Assembly (NCBI GenBank): GCA_019009955.1 | Contig: CM032229.1 | Span: 83,627,001-83,691,000, forward strand | Direction of reading: 5' to 3' | Length of the DNA: 64,000 nucleotides | Origin: Riptortus pedestris | Lineage: Eukaryota > Arthropoda > Insecta > Hemiptera > Alydidae | Shown: positions 11,401 through 22,019 of the stretch, in pieces | How the letters are laid out: every line of letters begins with the position of its first letter | Numbering within the stretch: the first letter of the stretch is position 1 | Program-made: the position numbers and the translations under genes | Notes under the pieces: generated by a model | Databases searched by the model: none | What the model was told of the DNA's origin: nothing | The model's input: only the letters and a program-made list of their open reading frames with translations

Positions 11401-13292
11401 ATTTAATAACGAACAAGACTATGCTTCGTCTTTTATTAAGTATTTTAATAAATTGTGGGTATCCATAATATGCCCTGTGGTGGCAACCAAGACGTAGGAC
11501 TATGGGATAGAGATAAAATTTCCCATCAACAGGACCAAACAATGATATATTGAAAACTGCAATCGCTTGCATGGAAACTAAACATCATGAAAAATCAAAT
11601 CCATTACTTAAATATGGTTTTAAATCAATCATTACAATTATTCAATGGAGAGGCTAGACCATGAAAAACTCAAATAAGATAATATTACCTTTTCTTAACC
11701 AAATAACTAAAAAAATAATCCTTTTAATCAATTTTCTAAAATTGAAATTGCACAATGTTTTCAAAATAACAACTTTAACTTGCTAATGGAGTTTGAAAGT
11801 ATACATAATTTTAGAAAGTGAAATTGTTCATATTCCTCCTCTGAAATTATACTTAATTTTGGAAAGTGGGATTGTAATAGATGCTCAAATTATTGCACAC
11901 AACGGGTTGGGTGATTTAGAAATTAAGTTTGTTTTGAACTTCAGTTCAAGTTTTCCATAATTGCTACTCTTTCCTTTTGTGGATATTTGAATCCATACTG
12001 CATGGTAGTACAACATAGTGACAGACATAGTTTTAGCCTTTTCTAATATATTTAACCATAACTGAATGCATAGATGAAAAATACTAGATACTTTTTTCAT
12101 AGGACTACAGCATGCTTTTAGCTTTCTTGATATTACATTGAAAATCCTAAATTTTGCAAGGAGTAATTCTAACAGCAGTTCTTTCACCAGTTCCTCTAAT
12201 CATGAATGAGGAATGAGAAGCAGTGGGGGTTACCATTTAATATCTCAAAAAAAATAAAAGTATTCTTAGGCTCACTGATTCTTGATCCAACTTTTGACCA
12301 TAAAATAGATAATACATGTTTCTCAATATTCAGTAGCCAATTAGTTTTGACAACATAACAAGATATTAATATATATACTGATTAGTTAAATTAGTTTGTA
12401 AAAGAAAATGTGTAACAAGTATGGAAATTGAACTACAAAACGGTAATTATTTACATTAGGGAATTAATATATAAAACTGACTTAAAAGTGGTGAAAACTT
12501 CTTAAGCTTCATTTAGGTAGAAATTGTAATAAAAATAAGTTTATTAAAAGATAATTAAATAAATGTACTAATAAAGAACTAAGCAAGATCAAAATTATTC
12601 AATGAAAGGCTAACATTTAAAATAAAATATCCAAGCACAATGTAACATTCAACTTTAAGGTAAGCTAAAGAAAATAAAAATAAAGGAAGAACCAAAATGC
12701 AAGGTGATAATGTAAAAATTACATGAGTTTACTTTTGATTTACCTTTAAGACTAGAGGTTCAGGGTTACTTTGTGTTAATGTCCATAAATGTAAATATTC
12801 TTGAATGCTATATTGGTCACTTCTGATCCTACGTAAAAAGTTTTGAACATTACTGCTGTGTGGGCATAGCCTCAATTTCGGCCTAAGTACAGTGCCAGGT
12901 GGAATTTGTACTGATGATAAAATATGAAGTTTTATAATGTCTACAGCATTTTTGGAATGTAAGATCTTATTGCTAAATTTCTTGTTGTATTCTTTTTCAA
13001 CCTCTTCAAAATCTTTTTCAGGAAGAAGAGTTTTTAAAATAACATTTCTATAGCCATATTTGCCATGTAGAACTGATTTGGATGAAAACAAATATACTAA
13101 TTTTTCTACTAAGTCTCCAGAAATTGTAATTTTATTGCTGTAAATGTCAGAACACAACTCTTCTCCATATATAATTGGACGTGAGTCATGCTGACAAAGA
13201 TTAACTAGTTTTATGTCATAATTAACAAATTTGTAAATCATAAAAGAAGATAATGAACATAAAAATGAAATGTATTTAATAATTTTGTGCAT
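1977..13292 (-). CDS. DIPK2: DIPK2 family (divergent protein kinase domain 2 / DIA1-like) protein, 4 exons
   Basis: This is a secretory-pathway divergent kinase-like protein of about 383 aa. Coding exons are 13292-12744, 6500-6203, 5488-5358 and 2150-1977. All junctions have GT-AG sites and phases match (0, 1, 0). The start is the ATG at 13292. It is followed by a hydrophobic stretch (about residues 4-22, ISFLCSLSSFMIY) that fits a signal peptide or anchor. Family landmarks are NPEPLVLK at the exon 1/2 junction, then YYGSCGRLIVV, YLTDMNPDN (catalytic-loop-like, D250 and N255), KFIDLENV (metal-binding-loop-like, D268) and TSDHNIYALC. These match the order seen in vertebrate DIPK2A/DIPK2B. The protein is somewhat shorter than the roughly 430 aa vertebrate proteins. 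The N-terminal CPACFG-type motif that I remember from the vertebrate proteins is not evident. Enzyme activity in this family is uncertain. The first intron is 6.2 kb and full of repeats. Confidence 0.88.
2375..2990 (-). repeat. interspersed repeat family F2, fragment ending in (TA)n
   Basis: This is a fragment of the family seen in fuller form at 27663-28835 and 55635-56730, here in the opposite orientation. Shared blocks include AAATAGCGATATTTCGTT, TTTTTCGGCAAATATGCA and GTTGTTTATTTTGT. It ends at GGTCCGCTAG next to a (TA)n tract. The class is not clear: the ends beside (TA)n fit a non-LTR or Helitron-type element, and no coding part remains. Confidence 0.55.
2991..3044. repeat. (TA)n microsatellite
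   Basis: Perfect TA dinucleotide tract, followed by a short (CA)n run. It sits at the end of the F2 repeat fragment. Confidence 0.95.
3160..3776 (+). mobile_element. C-rich retroposon-like 3' end with poly(A)
   Basis: Composition switches abruptly to pyrimidine-rich, C-rich sequence unlike its surroundings and ends in ATAAAATAAAAAAAAAAAAAA. There is no long open frame. It looks like the 3' untranslated end of a non-LTR retrotransposon, or another polyadenylated retroposed transcript, inserted in intron 3 of the DIPK2 gene. Confidence 0.5.
3781..4000. repeat. fragment of palindromic family F1 plus (TA)n
   Basis: Begins with ATGGCTGAAATTGGACCCAC, a block repeated at 16925, 17780 and 28960, and keeps the AGAACCAATCTTATTG block. 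It is followed by a (TA)n tract at 3959-3999. No coding capacity. Confidence 0.6.
4181..4391. repeat. near-perfect inverted repeat of a coding fragment
   Basis: Two 76-base arms (4181-4256 and 4316-4391) are inverted copies with one visible mismatch, around a 59-base spacer. Read outward from the spacer, each arm encodes the same peptide (PESTLP, then IKEVLRVEVFDLFDPSVD). On the plus strand the frame continues from 4285 to 4521, and on the minus strand it runs to a stop near 4150. The protein is not recognised. Confidence 0.8.
4285..4521 (+). pseudogene. unidentified coding fragment, possibly a retrocopy
   Basis: Open frame of about 78 codons with protein-like composition (PIEPTSPASPE, then LRVEVFDLFDPSVDDD). 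It overlaps the right arm of the inverted repeat. It has no clear start, and an AATAAA lies downstream near 4799. It could be the last exon of a plus-strand gene nested in intron 3 of DIPK2, or a captured gene fragment. I do not recognise the protein. Confidence 0.3.
5892..6080. repeat. two-copy tandem duplication, period about 93 bases
   Basis: GTCCAGCACAGGTATCTTT (5892) and GTCCTGCACAGGTAAATTT (5985) both lead into ATGGTGGCTGATGCTTG and then a shared ACTT(G)GGTAAATT end. The duplication lies in intron 2 of the DIPK2 gene. Confidence 0.75.
6790..8050. repeat. diverged copy of palindromic family F1
   Basis: Contains GTAGAAGTGGGGGTTTACAG at the left, a central TGTA/TA microsatellite (7184-7241), then TTTGTCATTTCTGGGTAGGAT, and at the right GGAAAATCTTAGTTTACAGAG, which matches the inverted terminal block of the family. 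It is heavily diverged and lies in DIPK2 intron 1. Confidence 0.5.
8400..8459. repeat. (TA)n microsatellite
   Basis: Perfect TA tract in intron 1 of the DIPK2 gene. Confidence 0.95.
8700..9940 (+). mobile_element. decayed R2-superfamily-like non-LTR retrotransposon relic
   Basis: Broken frames on the plus strand keep a piece at about 9173-9300 reading LVSHVLGDC, then KRLRVRQHNDVVGFVRQSF and MRGWN. That H..C, RxRHNxVV and gW layout is the one found just ahead of the restriction-like endonuclease in R2/R4-type elements. A GC-richer 3' part follows (to about 9900). Stops and frameshifts show it is dead. The assignment to this superfamily rests on motif memory. Confidence 0.5.
9950..12720. other. 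intronic sequence without a recognised gene
   Basis: This part of DIPK2 intron 1 holds AT-rich sequence and a decayed F1 terminal block near 10408-10440 (GGAAATCTTCTTAGTTTATG). The short open frames here (such as 11306-11572 and 11885-12187) show no motif or splice context. Confidence 0.5.
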
Positions 13293-13304
13293 TAGGCCGT
13301 ACAA

Positions 13305-14240
13305 AACCTTAAATGTTTGGAGTCAATATTATATAGGAAGGCTACACATTTTCTTCTTGATTAATGACAGATAAATCTTGTCATTTTCTGTCAAAACAAA
13401 CATCTCGACATTACATTTTCAAATAAGATTCGATATTTAGTGGAACTTTAACGTTCCTCTCCATGGTGATAGGCAAACATTTATCAAATCGCAACTAAGA
13501 AGTATTTCAATGACGTCATTGGTTTATGAGGTCATTTACTTTCCATATGTTTTGTCAGAGTTGCCTATAACATTTTTAAATCAAAAGCGTTTAACATTAG
13601 ATGAAATTAAACATTAACCTCTTCTCTGGTTACATATTAACTAGTTCACTGGTTATATTCTTGATACTTTGATTCTAACCTGATCACTGATTGTATATTA
13701 ATCTGTCCACTTTAAGGTATATATGGACATTCTGTAGAATCCTTTATTCAAAAATGCATTACATCAATATCATGCCAAAATATATTTAGGGCACTCCTGA
13801 GGCGAGTAGAACATTATTTGATGGACCCTTATGATTGTTAAGTCTATCTCATAGATGAACCTCGAAATCCTTCCCTCCTCAGAATCATTTCTGAGGCAAA
13901 AAGGACTTACTGTTCACTGAAACAACCCACTATTAGCAGCTTATTATGTACAACAACCTATATCCATAACCGGTTATAATTTAGTTTTTCTGTTAGGTTT
14001 TGAAATTGTTTTTCTATTGAAGACATAGAATTTAACAATCAGTAAACGAAGTTTAGCCTTATTTTAATTATGGTTATGAATGGGCTTAGAAGGTTTCGTG
14101 GCGTCGATTTTTCTTTCAGATTATTTCCCTGGTTTCCCAACCGGCTTCTTCAGATGCCGGTTGCGATTTTAAGAGGCTCTTGGGAGTCCTGGATCACTGC
14201 TCTTATTGTTAGATACCCACATACTATCCGTATTTGCCGT
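13305..14240. other. intergenic between DIPK2 and Gr-A
   Basis: No coding feature is supported. It contains an 8-base-stem hairpin CAACCGGC...GCCGGTTG at 14139-14164. Promoter elements of DIPK2 would lie just above 13292, but I cannot point to a specific one. Confidence 0.4.
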
Positions 14241-14248
14241 TGTTGACT

Positions 14249-15210
14249 GTTAAAATAGAAATGGTTTCCCATGGAAATATAAAAATTGGATACACCAAAT
14301 CATCTACATTCCATATTGATATTCATCAATAATACAAATGCTTTTTTACATCAACAGTAAATGTACAGTTAGTTATTCATGTTATACCTGAGATATAAGC
14401 AGCTAGAGGAATTCATGTTTAGAATTGTTGTTTTAAGTATATTAACCGAATTGGTATAATAATGGTACATCGCCGAAATATTATTATTGGATTAGCAGAA
14501 TGTCTAAATAATCCATTCATTGTCATAATCAATACAGGTTACATATATGTATTATAGTTTTAAGGGTGGAATGTGGGGTGCCTATTGTATGGATATGAAC
14601 GAATTTATTATACTTCATGGGATCAAATAAGTCTAGTCTCCTGCCAAAAACAAATATTGTATCATCACAGCATTCGAAGAAACAATACCATAAAATTTTA
14701 TTCAGGTAGCAGAATACCATAGAAGAATGAATAAAGTAGTATCGAAGTTGAAAGTAATTAGCAAACTTTCTTAGCCGTCTTTGTAGGTTGCCATAAAAAT
14801 GGTTTCCCGTGGAAATCTAAAGTTATTTCAATACCCACTTCTATCAATAGTAACTGGAAAGTCAAGACTTCTGTTCGCCATTATCTTCGTTAATATTGAT
14901 TTTAACGGAAATACGTAAAGAACAAACTGTTTTTCAGTCCTAATGCGTTGTTTAAATTTATGAATTTCAAAACTTTTTCTTCCAACTCCCGATCGCGAAA
15001 TAGGAAATAATTTATTCTGTTCCGTGAGAATGCCCCATGCTAATTGTATATTCAGAAAACATTTCTGAATATGTATTTCATATTTATTTGGAGGGGGGGG
15101 GTGAATTTTGTTGACATAGGCTATATTATGCTCTTCTGCCATTCATAAGAATGAGAGTTTATTGGGAATTAGCTATTTTATTTAATTTGGGAAACCATTT
15201 TTATTTCAAC
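14249..15210. mobile_element. possible DNA element with short inverted termini
   Basis: The left end reads TAAAATAGAAATGGTTTCCC and the right end is its approximate inverse (GGGAAACCATTTTTATTTCA). A third copy of ATGGTTTCCC(A/G)TGGAAAT lies inside at about 14800. A 104-codon minus frame (14828-15142) has no recognised motif. No clear target duplication was found. Confidence 0.35.
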
Positions 15211-15659
15211 TCACAAACCCAGTTAAAAAAAAAAAAAATACTTTCGAGAACTTCTGAGCCCTGAAACAGCAATTCTATGGAATTACAGCAGAATGCCTGA
15301 ATGGAATTTCTCTATGAATGCTAAGTGACCCACTCTTTATATTTTGGAAATTGACCCATGAACCATATCACTTTTACACAATAATATGTGAATGGCATGA
15401 CAACAATAAAGTGATACCTTAATGATTACGCTAATCCAATCTTTATTGCGACGGGGACTATTATAATCTCAATTTATTTAAGAATCATCACAGTTTTCTA
15501 AACATAAATGCGTTTAATTGGTACTTTTTATATCATGGATATAACATATATATCCACCAGGGTACAAAGACCAGAATCATTTTGTTACTAACACTTTTGT
15601 TGTTAATAACATTTTTTTACTTCAATTTTACCCAATGAAGATTTAATTATTTCCTTTCC

Positions 15660-15774
15660 TCACATACTCATTCCCATCTGTATAAGTATAACACAAAATG
15701 TAGCGGAGGCTCCGATAAACTAAAACAAATACGACAATTAAAAAAACAATAAAACCAAAGCCCTTGAAATATAC

Positions 15775-15854
<80 letters not shown>

Positions 15855-16863
15855 ATAATAACTTACGAATCCGACAAATTCAATTCCAAGATCAAAAAAT
15901 CCACAAATTGAAAACCTTGTACTCTTCTTTTTCAGTAGGTGCGCACACAATATTTCCTGGAATAATAATAAATGTGTTAATCATATTTACTTATATTATG
16001 AATACTGGGAAATTAATAATATTGAGGTTGATGAAATAGAAGTAAACTAATCAATAGTTTCATAGCTTTGATATATGATTAGGATTATTGAAAGGTTGGT
16101 TTTTAAATAGGTTATAAGATGCGAACTACGCATATACACCTCTTTCAGTTTTAAACAGTCTTGTGAATTGTGCCTTCCAAAGAAAAAGGAGTATTTTACA
16201 AGTCTTTGTTCGGTAGGTATTTGTTTACGGAAGTGGACCTTGGCCTTCCCATAAAAGGAAACATAATATATAGGAAGGAATGAAAATGTGGATTTGGCGC
16301 AGAATCACCCGAAAACGACTTGAACTAAAAATTATAGTTAAAGGTAAGGTCATTGGATTAAGGGGAAGAGGGAGGACTAGATCATCCTTTTTTTTTTTGA
16401 AGACATCAAAGATGTCATGGATTTCGGTGGGTATAGTAGAATGAAAAGTCCGTCACGCAGGGGCTGCGTAAACTAAGCAGATTTCCCACGTAAAGTTATA
16501 CAATAGAGAAATCTCCATACGAGAGCCGATCAGTTACGGCAAAGGGCTCAACTAGCTTTAGGTGGGAAACTCCCGCCGCGGCCCAAATTTAATAAAAATG
16601 CAAATATCTCGGTTAATATTCAAGATAGAGAAGAAAAGTATAGAACAATATTTATAGTAAATTAAGTTTACAATAAGATTGGTTTATACAATTTTTGATC
16701 CGACGTCTAGTAACGGAGATATTTCGAATTTTCGAAAATCCCCCCTCTAAACCCCCCTCCCACTGGTCCGATTTCAGCCATTAACGAACTTGATCTGTCT
16801 TTTTGCATGAAACGTTTAAATATTAACGTTTTAAATAAATTACGACCGCTAGAGCGTTAACAG

Positions 16864-16929
<66 letters not shown>

Positions 16930-19900
16930 GCTGAAATCGGACCAGTGGGAGGGGGGGGGAGTTTAGAGGGGGAGATTTTCGAAAATCAAAATATCTCCGT
17001 TACCATACGTCGGATCAAATCATTATATAGAACCAATCTTATTGTAAATTAAATTTACTATAAATATTGTTCTATACATTTATTCTCTATCTTGAATATT
17101 AACCGAGCTATTTTCATTTTTATTAATTGTGGGCCGATAACGGATGACTGAATTTCCCACCAAAAGCTAATTCGGCCCTTTGCCGTAACTGTTCGGCTCT
17201 CGTATGGAGATTTCTCTATTGTATAACTTCACGTGGGAAATTGCTTAGTTTACGCAGCCCCTGGGCGACGGACTTTCTTTTATCCTTACCAGACTGAATA
17301 TATAAACAATTCATGGAAAATGATCGATCAAGTTCGTTAACGGCCGAAATCGGGCCAGGAGAGGTGAGTTTTGATAGAGGATATAAAGTATTAAATCTCA
17401 ATCATGATATTTAGTTCCTGTTAATAAATCAGTTTTCTACAATTTGTGTCTTTTAAAGTTTTCAATTATTGAGCTATTTTTATTTATGTCTTTTCAACCT
17501 TAAGTAATATATATATATTCTCATATCATTAATCCTGTTATAGATAGCATTTGTTATACATACGTTTTTCACGAGTTGATCACCATCATCATTCTTCATA
17601 ATGAAGTATAACTTATCATGTAAATCGTCCAACTGAAATAATATTGAATATTACGTATATCAGCTTCGTTTGCAATCGTAAACCATCCTCCATTTAATGA
17701 AAAATGTGGTTTCAGTGACCCCACCGTGCAACAGAACCTCAAAACCTTTTTTTATTTTTGTAAAACATGTTATAGAAAAGTTTGTTAATGACTGAAATCG
17801 GACTAGACTTAGGGGGGGGGGGGCGGGGTGGGCTTACAGAGGAGAATTTCGAAATCAAACCTTCAGTATTCTACTCATGTTATATTAACAATCAGCTGTT
17901 ATATCAAAATATAGTATATTTGAAACTTAATTTTCAAATTTTGCTTCCATTGGAATTTTACTGTGTCAGGTATACGCAATTAGGTTTGATGTGACGTCAT
18001 CATTTAAGATTTACATTCTAAACTAAATTCCGATTTTTTTTTTAATCAGCACCACACTCGATAATTAACTGTTTCAGGGAAAACGAAAAAGATTAAATTA
18101 GGTAAAGTCTGAAATTAGCCTTGGTGGTGGGCTGTGGGAGGGGGTGCTAGGAGTTTGTAATTTCGGTAACCTGGCTTCACCAAATGGCACAAATTAAGCT
18201 AAGGTTTAAGATTCTTCGACTTTGCCTTAATGAGGGCATGTTTTGAATAGAAGTAGGCTAAAGCTGGGGTTATAAACGAACATCCTAGCTGCTGTGGTGC
18301 GTGAATGACAAAGCCCATACTGAATATATGAATGTTAGGCATGTGCAGGAATGGCCTGGGAAGACCAATGATGAGATGGTTAGAGGGCGAATAGCAGATT
18401 ATAAAATTTAATATCTCATAACTGAGCTAAACAGTCATAAGTGAATATTTGTTCTGGTTGGCTGTCTAAATCTTATTAGACACTCTATTAATTAATTAGT
18501 TCTTATATTTTTTGCAATTTAACATCAAGCTTTGTTATTTGTTTTATTTATTCGATGTACTGTCTTTACACGCGTGGGGTATAATTCTCGATAAATGAGA
18601 TCCAGTTTGTTATGGCAATTGCGGTATCCACTTTGTTGCAGCGATTGCATTAACCACTTTGTTGTATTACATTTACTTAGTTCTGATTGAAACTAATAAA
18701 ATAGGATGCTTGGAAGGAAACTGTTGATTGTGGTCAGGCTCCTACCAATTCTTATTAAATGGGTTTTGTACTATTATAGATTACTATAGAAAAACATAAT
18801 ACTTACGTTCGTTGTTAGGGTCTCACAGTTCAGTGCCAGTCGAAGTATTGGAACAAAAGTTATCACGGTCCATGATTTAATAGTTTCGGTTGCATGGAGC
18901 TTGAGTGTGAGGTAGAACGTGGTATTTAGAAATAGGAAGTTGACAAAAATAACCAACAACGCTTGCCATTGAAGAGATTTCTGTAGGGAAAAAAATCATA
19001 TTCGTTGTGAAGTACAATTGTAATTTTATAAGAAAAAGAAACCTCTCCAGCTATAGTTCGAAATTCGTTGAGGAGATCTTTAAATAAATGAAATGACACT
19101 TTATATTTATATCCAATAAATTTCTAATTTAGATTAGATCCAATAACATTTTATATTTAGAGATTAATCAAATTGAATACTCAAAGTCTCGAATTAGTTT
19201 GTCTGTGTTATACACCTCTTTATTTCAATATCAGAAGACACACACAAGAAGAGTTCTATGTTCTGCTTGAGCAGAACCATTTAAGATCCTTATTAGTTCT
19301 GGCTTTCCCCTTGAATTTTGGTCTTGATTGGGTAAATCGTCTTTAATGAATTTCCATTTTTAACGAAGTTTTCAATTTAGTCGCTTCCAAATTTCATCTG
19401 GGCAAATTGGAATACGATTAAAAGAATTCTGAATGTGGTTTGGAAATTTCTTAGAACAAGTGTTTCAAGTTGTTCCTATTTGCTCACTAAAAGTTTTCTA
19501 CCCCACTTTTACCTGGTCGCATTTTAATATACTGTTAATTTAAATGAAAATATTACCTGAAGTGATGCTAGAGCATCCGTATTAACATCGTGAATGGTAG
19601 AGAGGTGTAGTAGTCGTTTCTTTGAGTAGTTCATATTCTTTAGCAGTTCTTCTGACTGTAATGCCAAGAGTCTGACGAAAACAATGACAACTTCAGTGCT
19701 AGCTGAGATGTGGAGTACAGCTATTTGACTTCCTAACGTCATTATTGTCCATTCCGTCAATACATAATTATTCATGACTATGTGATAAACTGAAATAGGA
19801 AAACCTTTTTTTAATTATTTTGTTTATTATTCTTTAGAGATACTAGTAGAATTTTTTGGCAGTTAATGTATGATAAATACAAAAATAATGATAATGAAAA

Positions 19901-21803
19901 TATATTGTCGAAAATAATTATGGAGACGCTCTGGATTTTGACTTTCCTGGTTTTCTCCGAATTTAAGCAGTGTTGATTGAAAGAAATTTGATAATGTTAA
20001 GTAGGCCCCCCTCAAATGGATAGGCCAAAATGTAACCTGGAGTTGCCAAAGCTGAGCTAGGATCGGGAATGGAGAATGGAAGGAGTGGTCAGAAAAAGGA
20101 AGTTCATACGGTTTTCACAAAAAAAATCTGGTATCTACAAATGTGATCCATATTCACGTGTGATGAGTGCTCTAGCTAACATGACAGCTTCAGCCTGCTG
20201 GCTTTAAACTAGCTAGCTGTATTATAGGCTAGGAGCTCCAAGAATGCAGATGATGAGGGCGAAGAGGAGGGAGGCTAGATCCCTGGACTTGAACGAACTC
20301 TGTTAATCCAAGTTGGCTTTTACCTATTTATTTATATATTTAAAAAAATGCAGTAAGTGTATGTATGAGTAAGTGTGTGATAAATTGATTTTAAATACTT
20401 GCAGAAAAAAAAAATTAAAAAATACAGAAAAAAGGAGGACATACATTAAAAGTAAAAGTCATTAATTGTAATATTGGCTAATTATAATACCAGTTGAAAA
20501 TATGTACTTGTAAGGGAGAAATTATATGTTTATGTAATATAATATATAATATTATTATTATTATTTATTAACGTCCACTTTTTGCAACTCAGGCTAATTG
20601 GGACGGGTTATCTACAGGTTACCACCCTTTTCTAGCCAGGATGGGACTTAGGATGTTATTTAATGAATTTTGTCACTAAATAATTTCCTTTGCCCAGGCA
20701 AGAATCGAACTCGCCACTCTAGGATTATCATGTGAGATTAAAGGCAACGCTTTAACTCACATGGCTAACCTGAGCCCCTAATATATAATAAAAAAAGTGT
20801 ATATACTATTATTATATAGGATAAGTAAGTATATTGCCAGTATTAAGAAATGTACAATAGTTATTAATTATTGACCAAATATAAAGGCAGTTAAAAATAT
20901 TAAGCCAGTAGTAAGAAGTGTAAATAGGTACACGTACGTTTGTAACTAGCACACATCTTTAAGTAAAAATAAATAAATAAAAATGTATTTATAGATTTAG
21001 TTAAGAAATAATTCTATAGAAAATTAGTAAATTTAATACCTTTAGGATATGACAAGAGCGGCATTTACAATATATTAGTTGATATTATTTAAGGCATAGA
21101 GTAAAACAGGGACTTGTAAATAGCATTATACTACTATAAAGGGCATAATAACCTAGTTGTTGGTTGCCCAAATCATATTAATCCTAATCCTATTCGCGTG
21201 TGTGCGTGTACTCAGCATTCATATTTACTGACGATTCGTATCACACATAACATAGTAACACTCCGTCTGCGTTTCATGAGTTTTAAAAATCTGTTCTTCT
21301 AAAAAATTTATTCAGAAAAAAGGGGGTTTTCTTAGTTTAATCAAACTTAGATTTAAGAGAGGTTTGCTAACAGTGAACCCACCTATTATAAGTAGAGCAA
21401 TGGAAGCAAAGTGAATCGCTGAATAAATAATTGATACTTTCCACTTTGGCTTGAGTCCAATTTCCTTGATATAGTCTTCTGCCTTTATGAGCCTTTGTAC
21501 GGTTTTTTCCAAGTTTTTACTCTTTATAACCATAGCGAACGTCAACGCCACTGCTGCCAATATCATCGGCAAAATACCGATGACAAATATCAGCAAATGC
21601 GGTTGACGATACCATAGTGGACTCCCAGGGTTGAGGCTGTAAATAAATAGAGTAAGTGGGATGATTGATGAAATAAAACTGTGTGCAACTCTGAAAGGCT
21701 TAAGGGAGAGTTCTCCAGAAGAGCTTATGCTGAATGGGAAGCACCCTATCAACGAGGGGAGGAACAGAGAGCGCTGAAGTATTTTTATGACGCGCCGAGC
21801 CAT
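15660..21803 (-). CDS. gustatory receptor (7tm_7), Gr-A, complete, 6 exons
   Basis: This is an insect gustatory-receptor family membrane protein of about 348 aa, presumed a ligand-gated cation channel in chemosensory neurons. Exons are 21803-21383, 19789-19557, 18980-18807, 17632-17564, 15956-15867 and 15719-15660. All have GT-AG sites, and phases are 1 and then 0 four times. It starts with MARRVIKILQ, and several hydrophobic segments follow. The 3' end carries the family marks: a short acidic exon (LDDLHDKLYFIMKNDDGDQL), then RFSICGFFDLGIEFVG, then the last exon FIGASATFCVILIQMGMSM and a stop. The TM7 signature here is TFxxxxxQM instead of the usual TYxxxxxQF. The phase-0 intron pattern near the C-terminus is typical of insect Grs. 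The ligand cannot be predicted. Introns carry a SINE, a giant palindromic repeat and a microsatellite. Confidence 0.85.
15775..15848. repeat. (CA)n(TA)n microsatellite inside a short intron
   Basis: A CACACA run passes into a long TA tract. It makes up about half of the 147-base last intron of Gr-A (15720-15866). Confidence 0.95.
16449..17275. mobile_element. giant palindromic repeat with (TA)n centre, family F1
   Basis: The left arm starts GTCCGTCACGCAGGGGCTGC and runs to about 16866. A (TA)n tract fills 16867-16924. The right arm is the inverse, ending at the mirrored GCAGCCCCTGGGCGACGGAC. Matching internal blocks include CTCCATACGAGAGCCG / CGGCTCTCGTATGGAG and CGGTTAATATTCAAGATAG / its inverse. 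There is no transposase. It lies in Gr-A intron 4. It looks like a foldback or MITE-type DNA element; target duplication is not clear. Confidence 0.8.
17660..18770. other. intronic, repeat fragments only
   Basis: Intron 3 of Gr-A. A fragment of family F1 (GACTGAAATCGGACTAGAC, about 17785) with a poly-G run is visible; otherwise I see nothing. Confidence 0.45.
20551..20785 (-). mobile_element. tRNA-derived SINE, best copy
   Basis: On the minus strand it begins TAGGGGCTCAGGTTAGCCAT, has an A-box-like TTAGCCATGTGAG, and a B-box GAGTTCGATTC (20702-20712). A tRNA-unrelated body follows, then a tail of ATT/AAT repeats. The same body recurs at 58098-58284, 42365-42480 and probably 48225-48330. It lies in intron 1 of Gr-A. 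Confidence 0.75.
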
Positions 21804-22019
21804 CGTATTAGGATGACTGCAAAAACGAGCACGACAATAATATGAAAAGGGCAGCTCTTAAGGAAATCGAAGTACTAAATTATCCTTGACGATATAAAGC
21901 AAATACTTTTTCTCAACGCTATGACCGTCTATGACATTTCTTTTGAGAAGTCTTAATCCATTTCCTGACTATTGAATATACAATTGTCGAAATGGCTAGT
22001 CAATTTATTTATTTTCAAT

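Noticed and set aside
11306..12187. Minus-strand frames of 88 and 100 codons
   Set aside because: They have no motif, no matching splice partners and AT-driven composition, and they lie inside an intron of the same strand.
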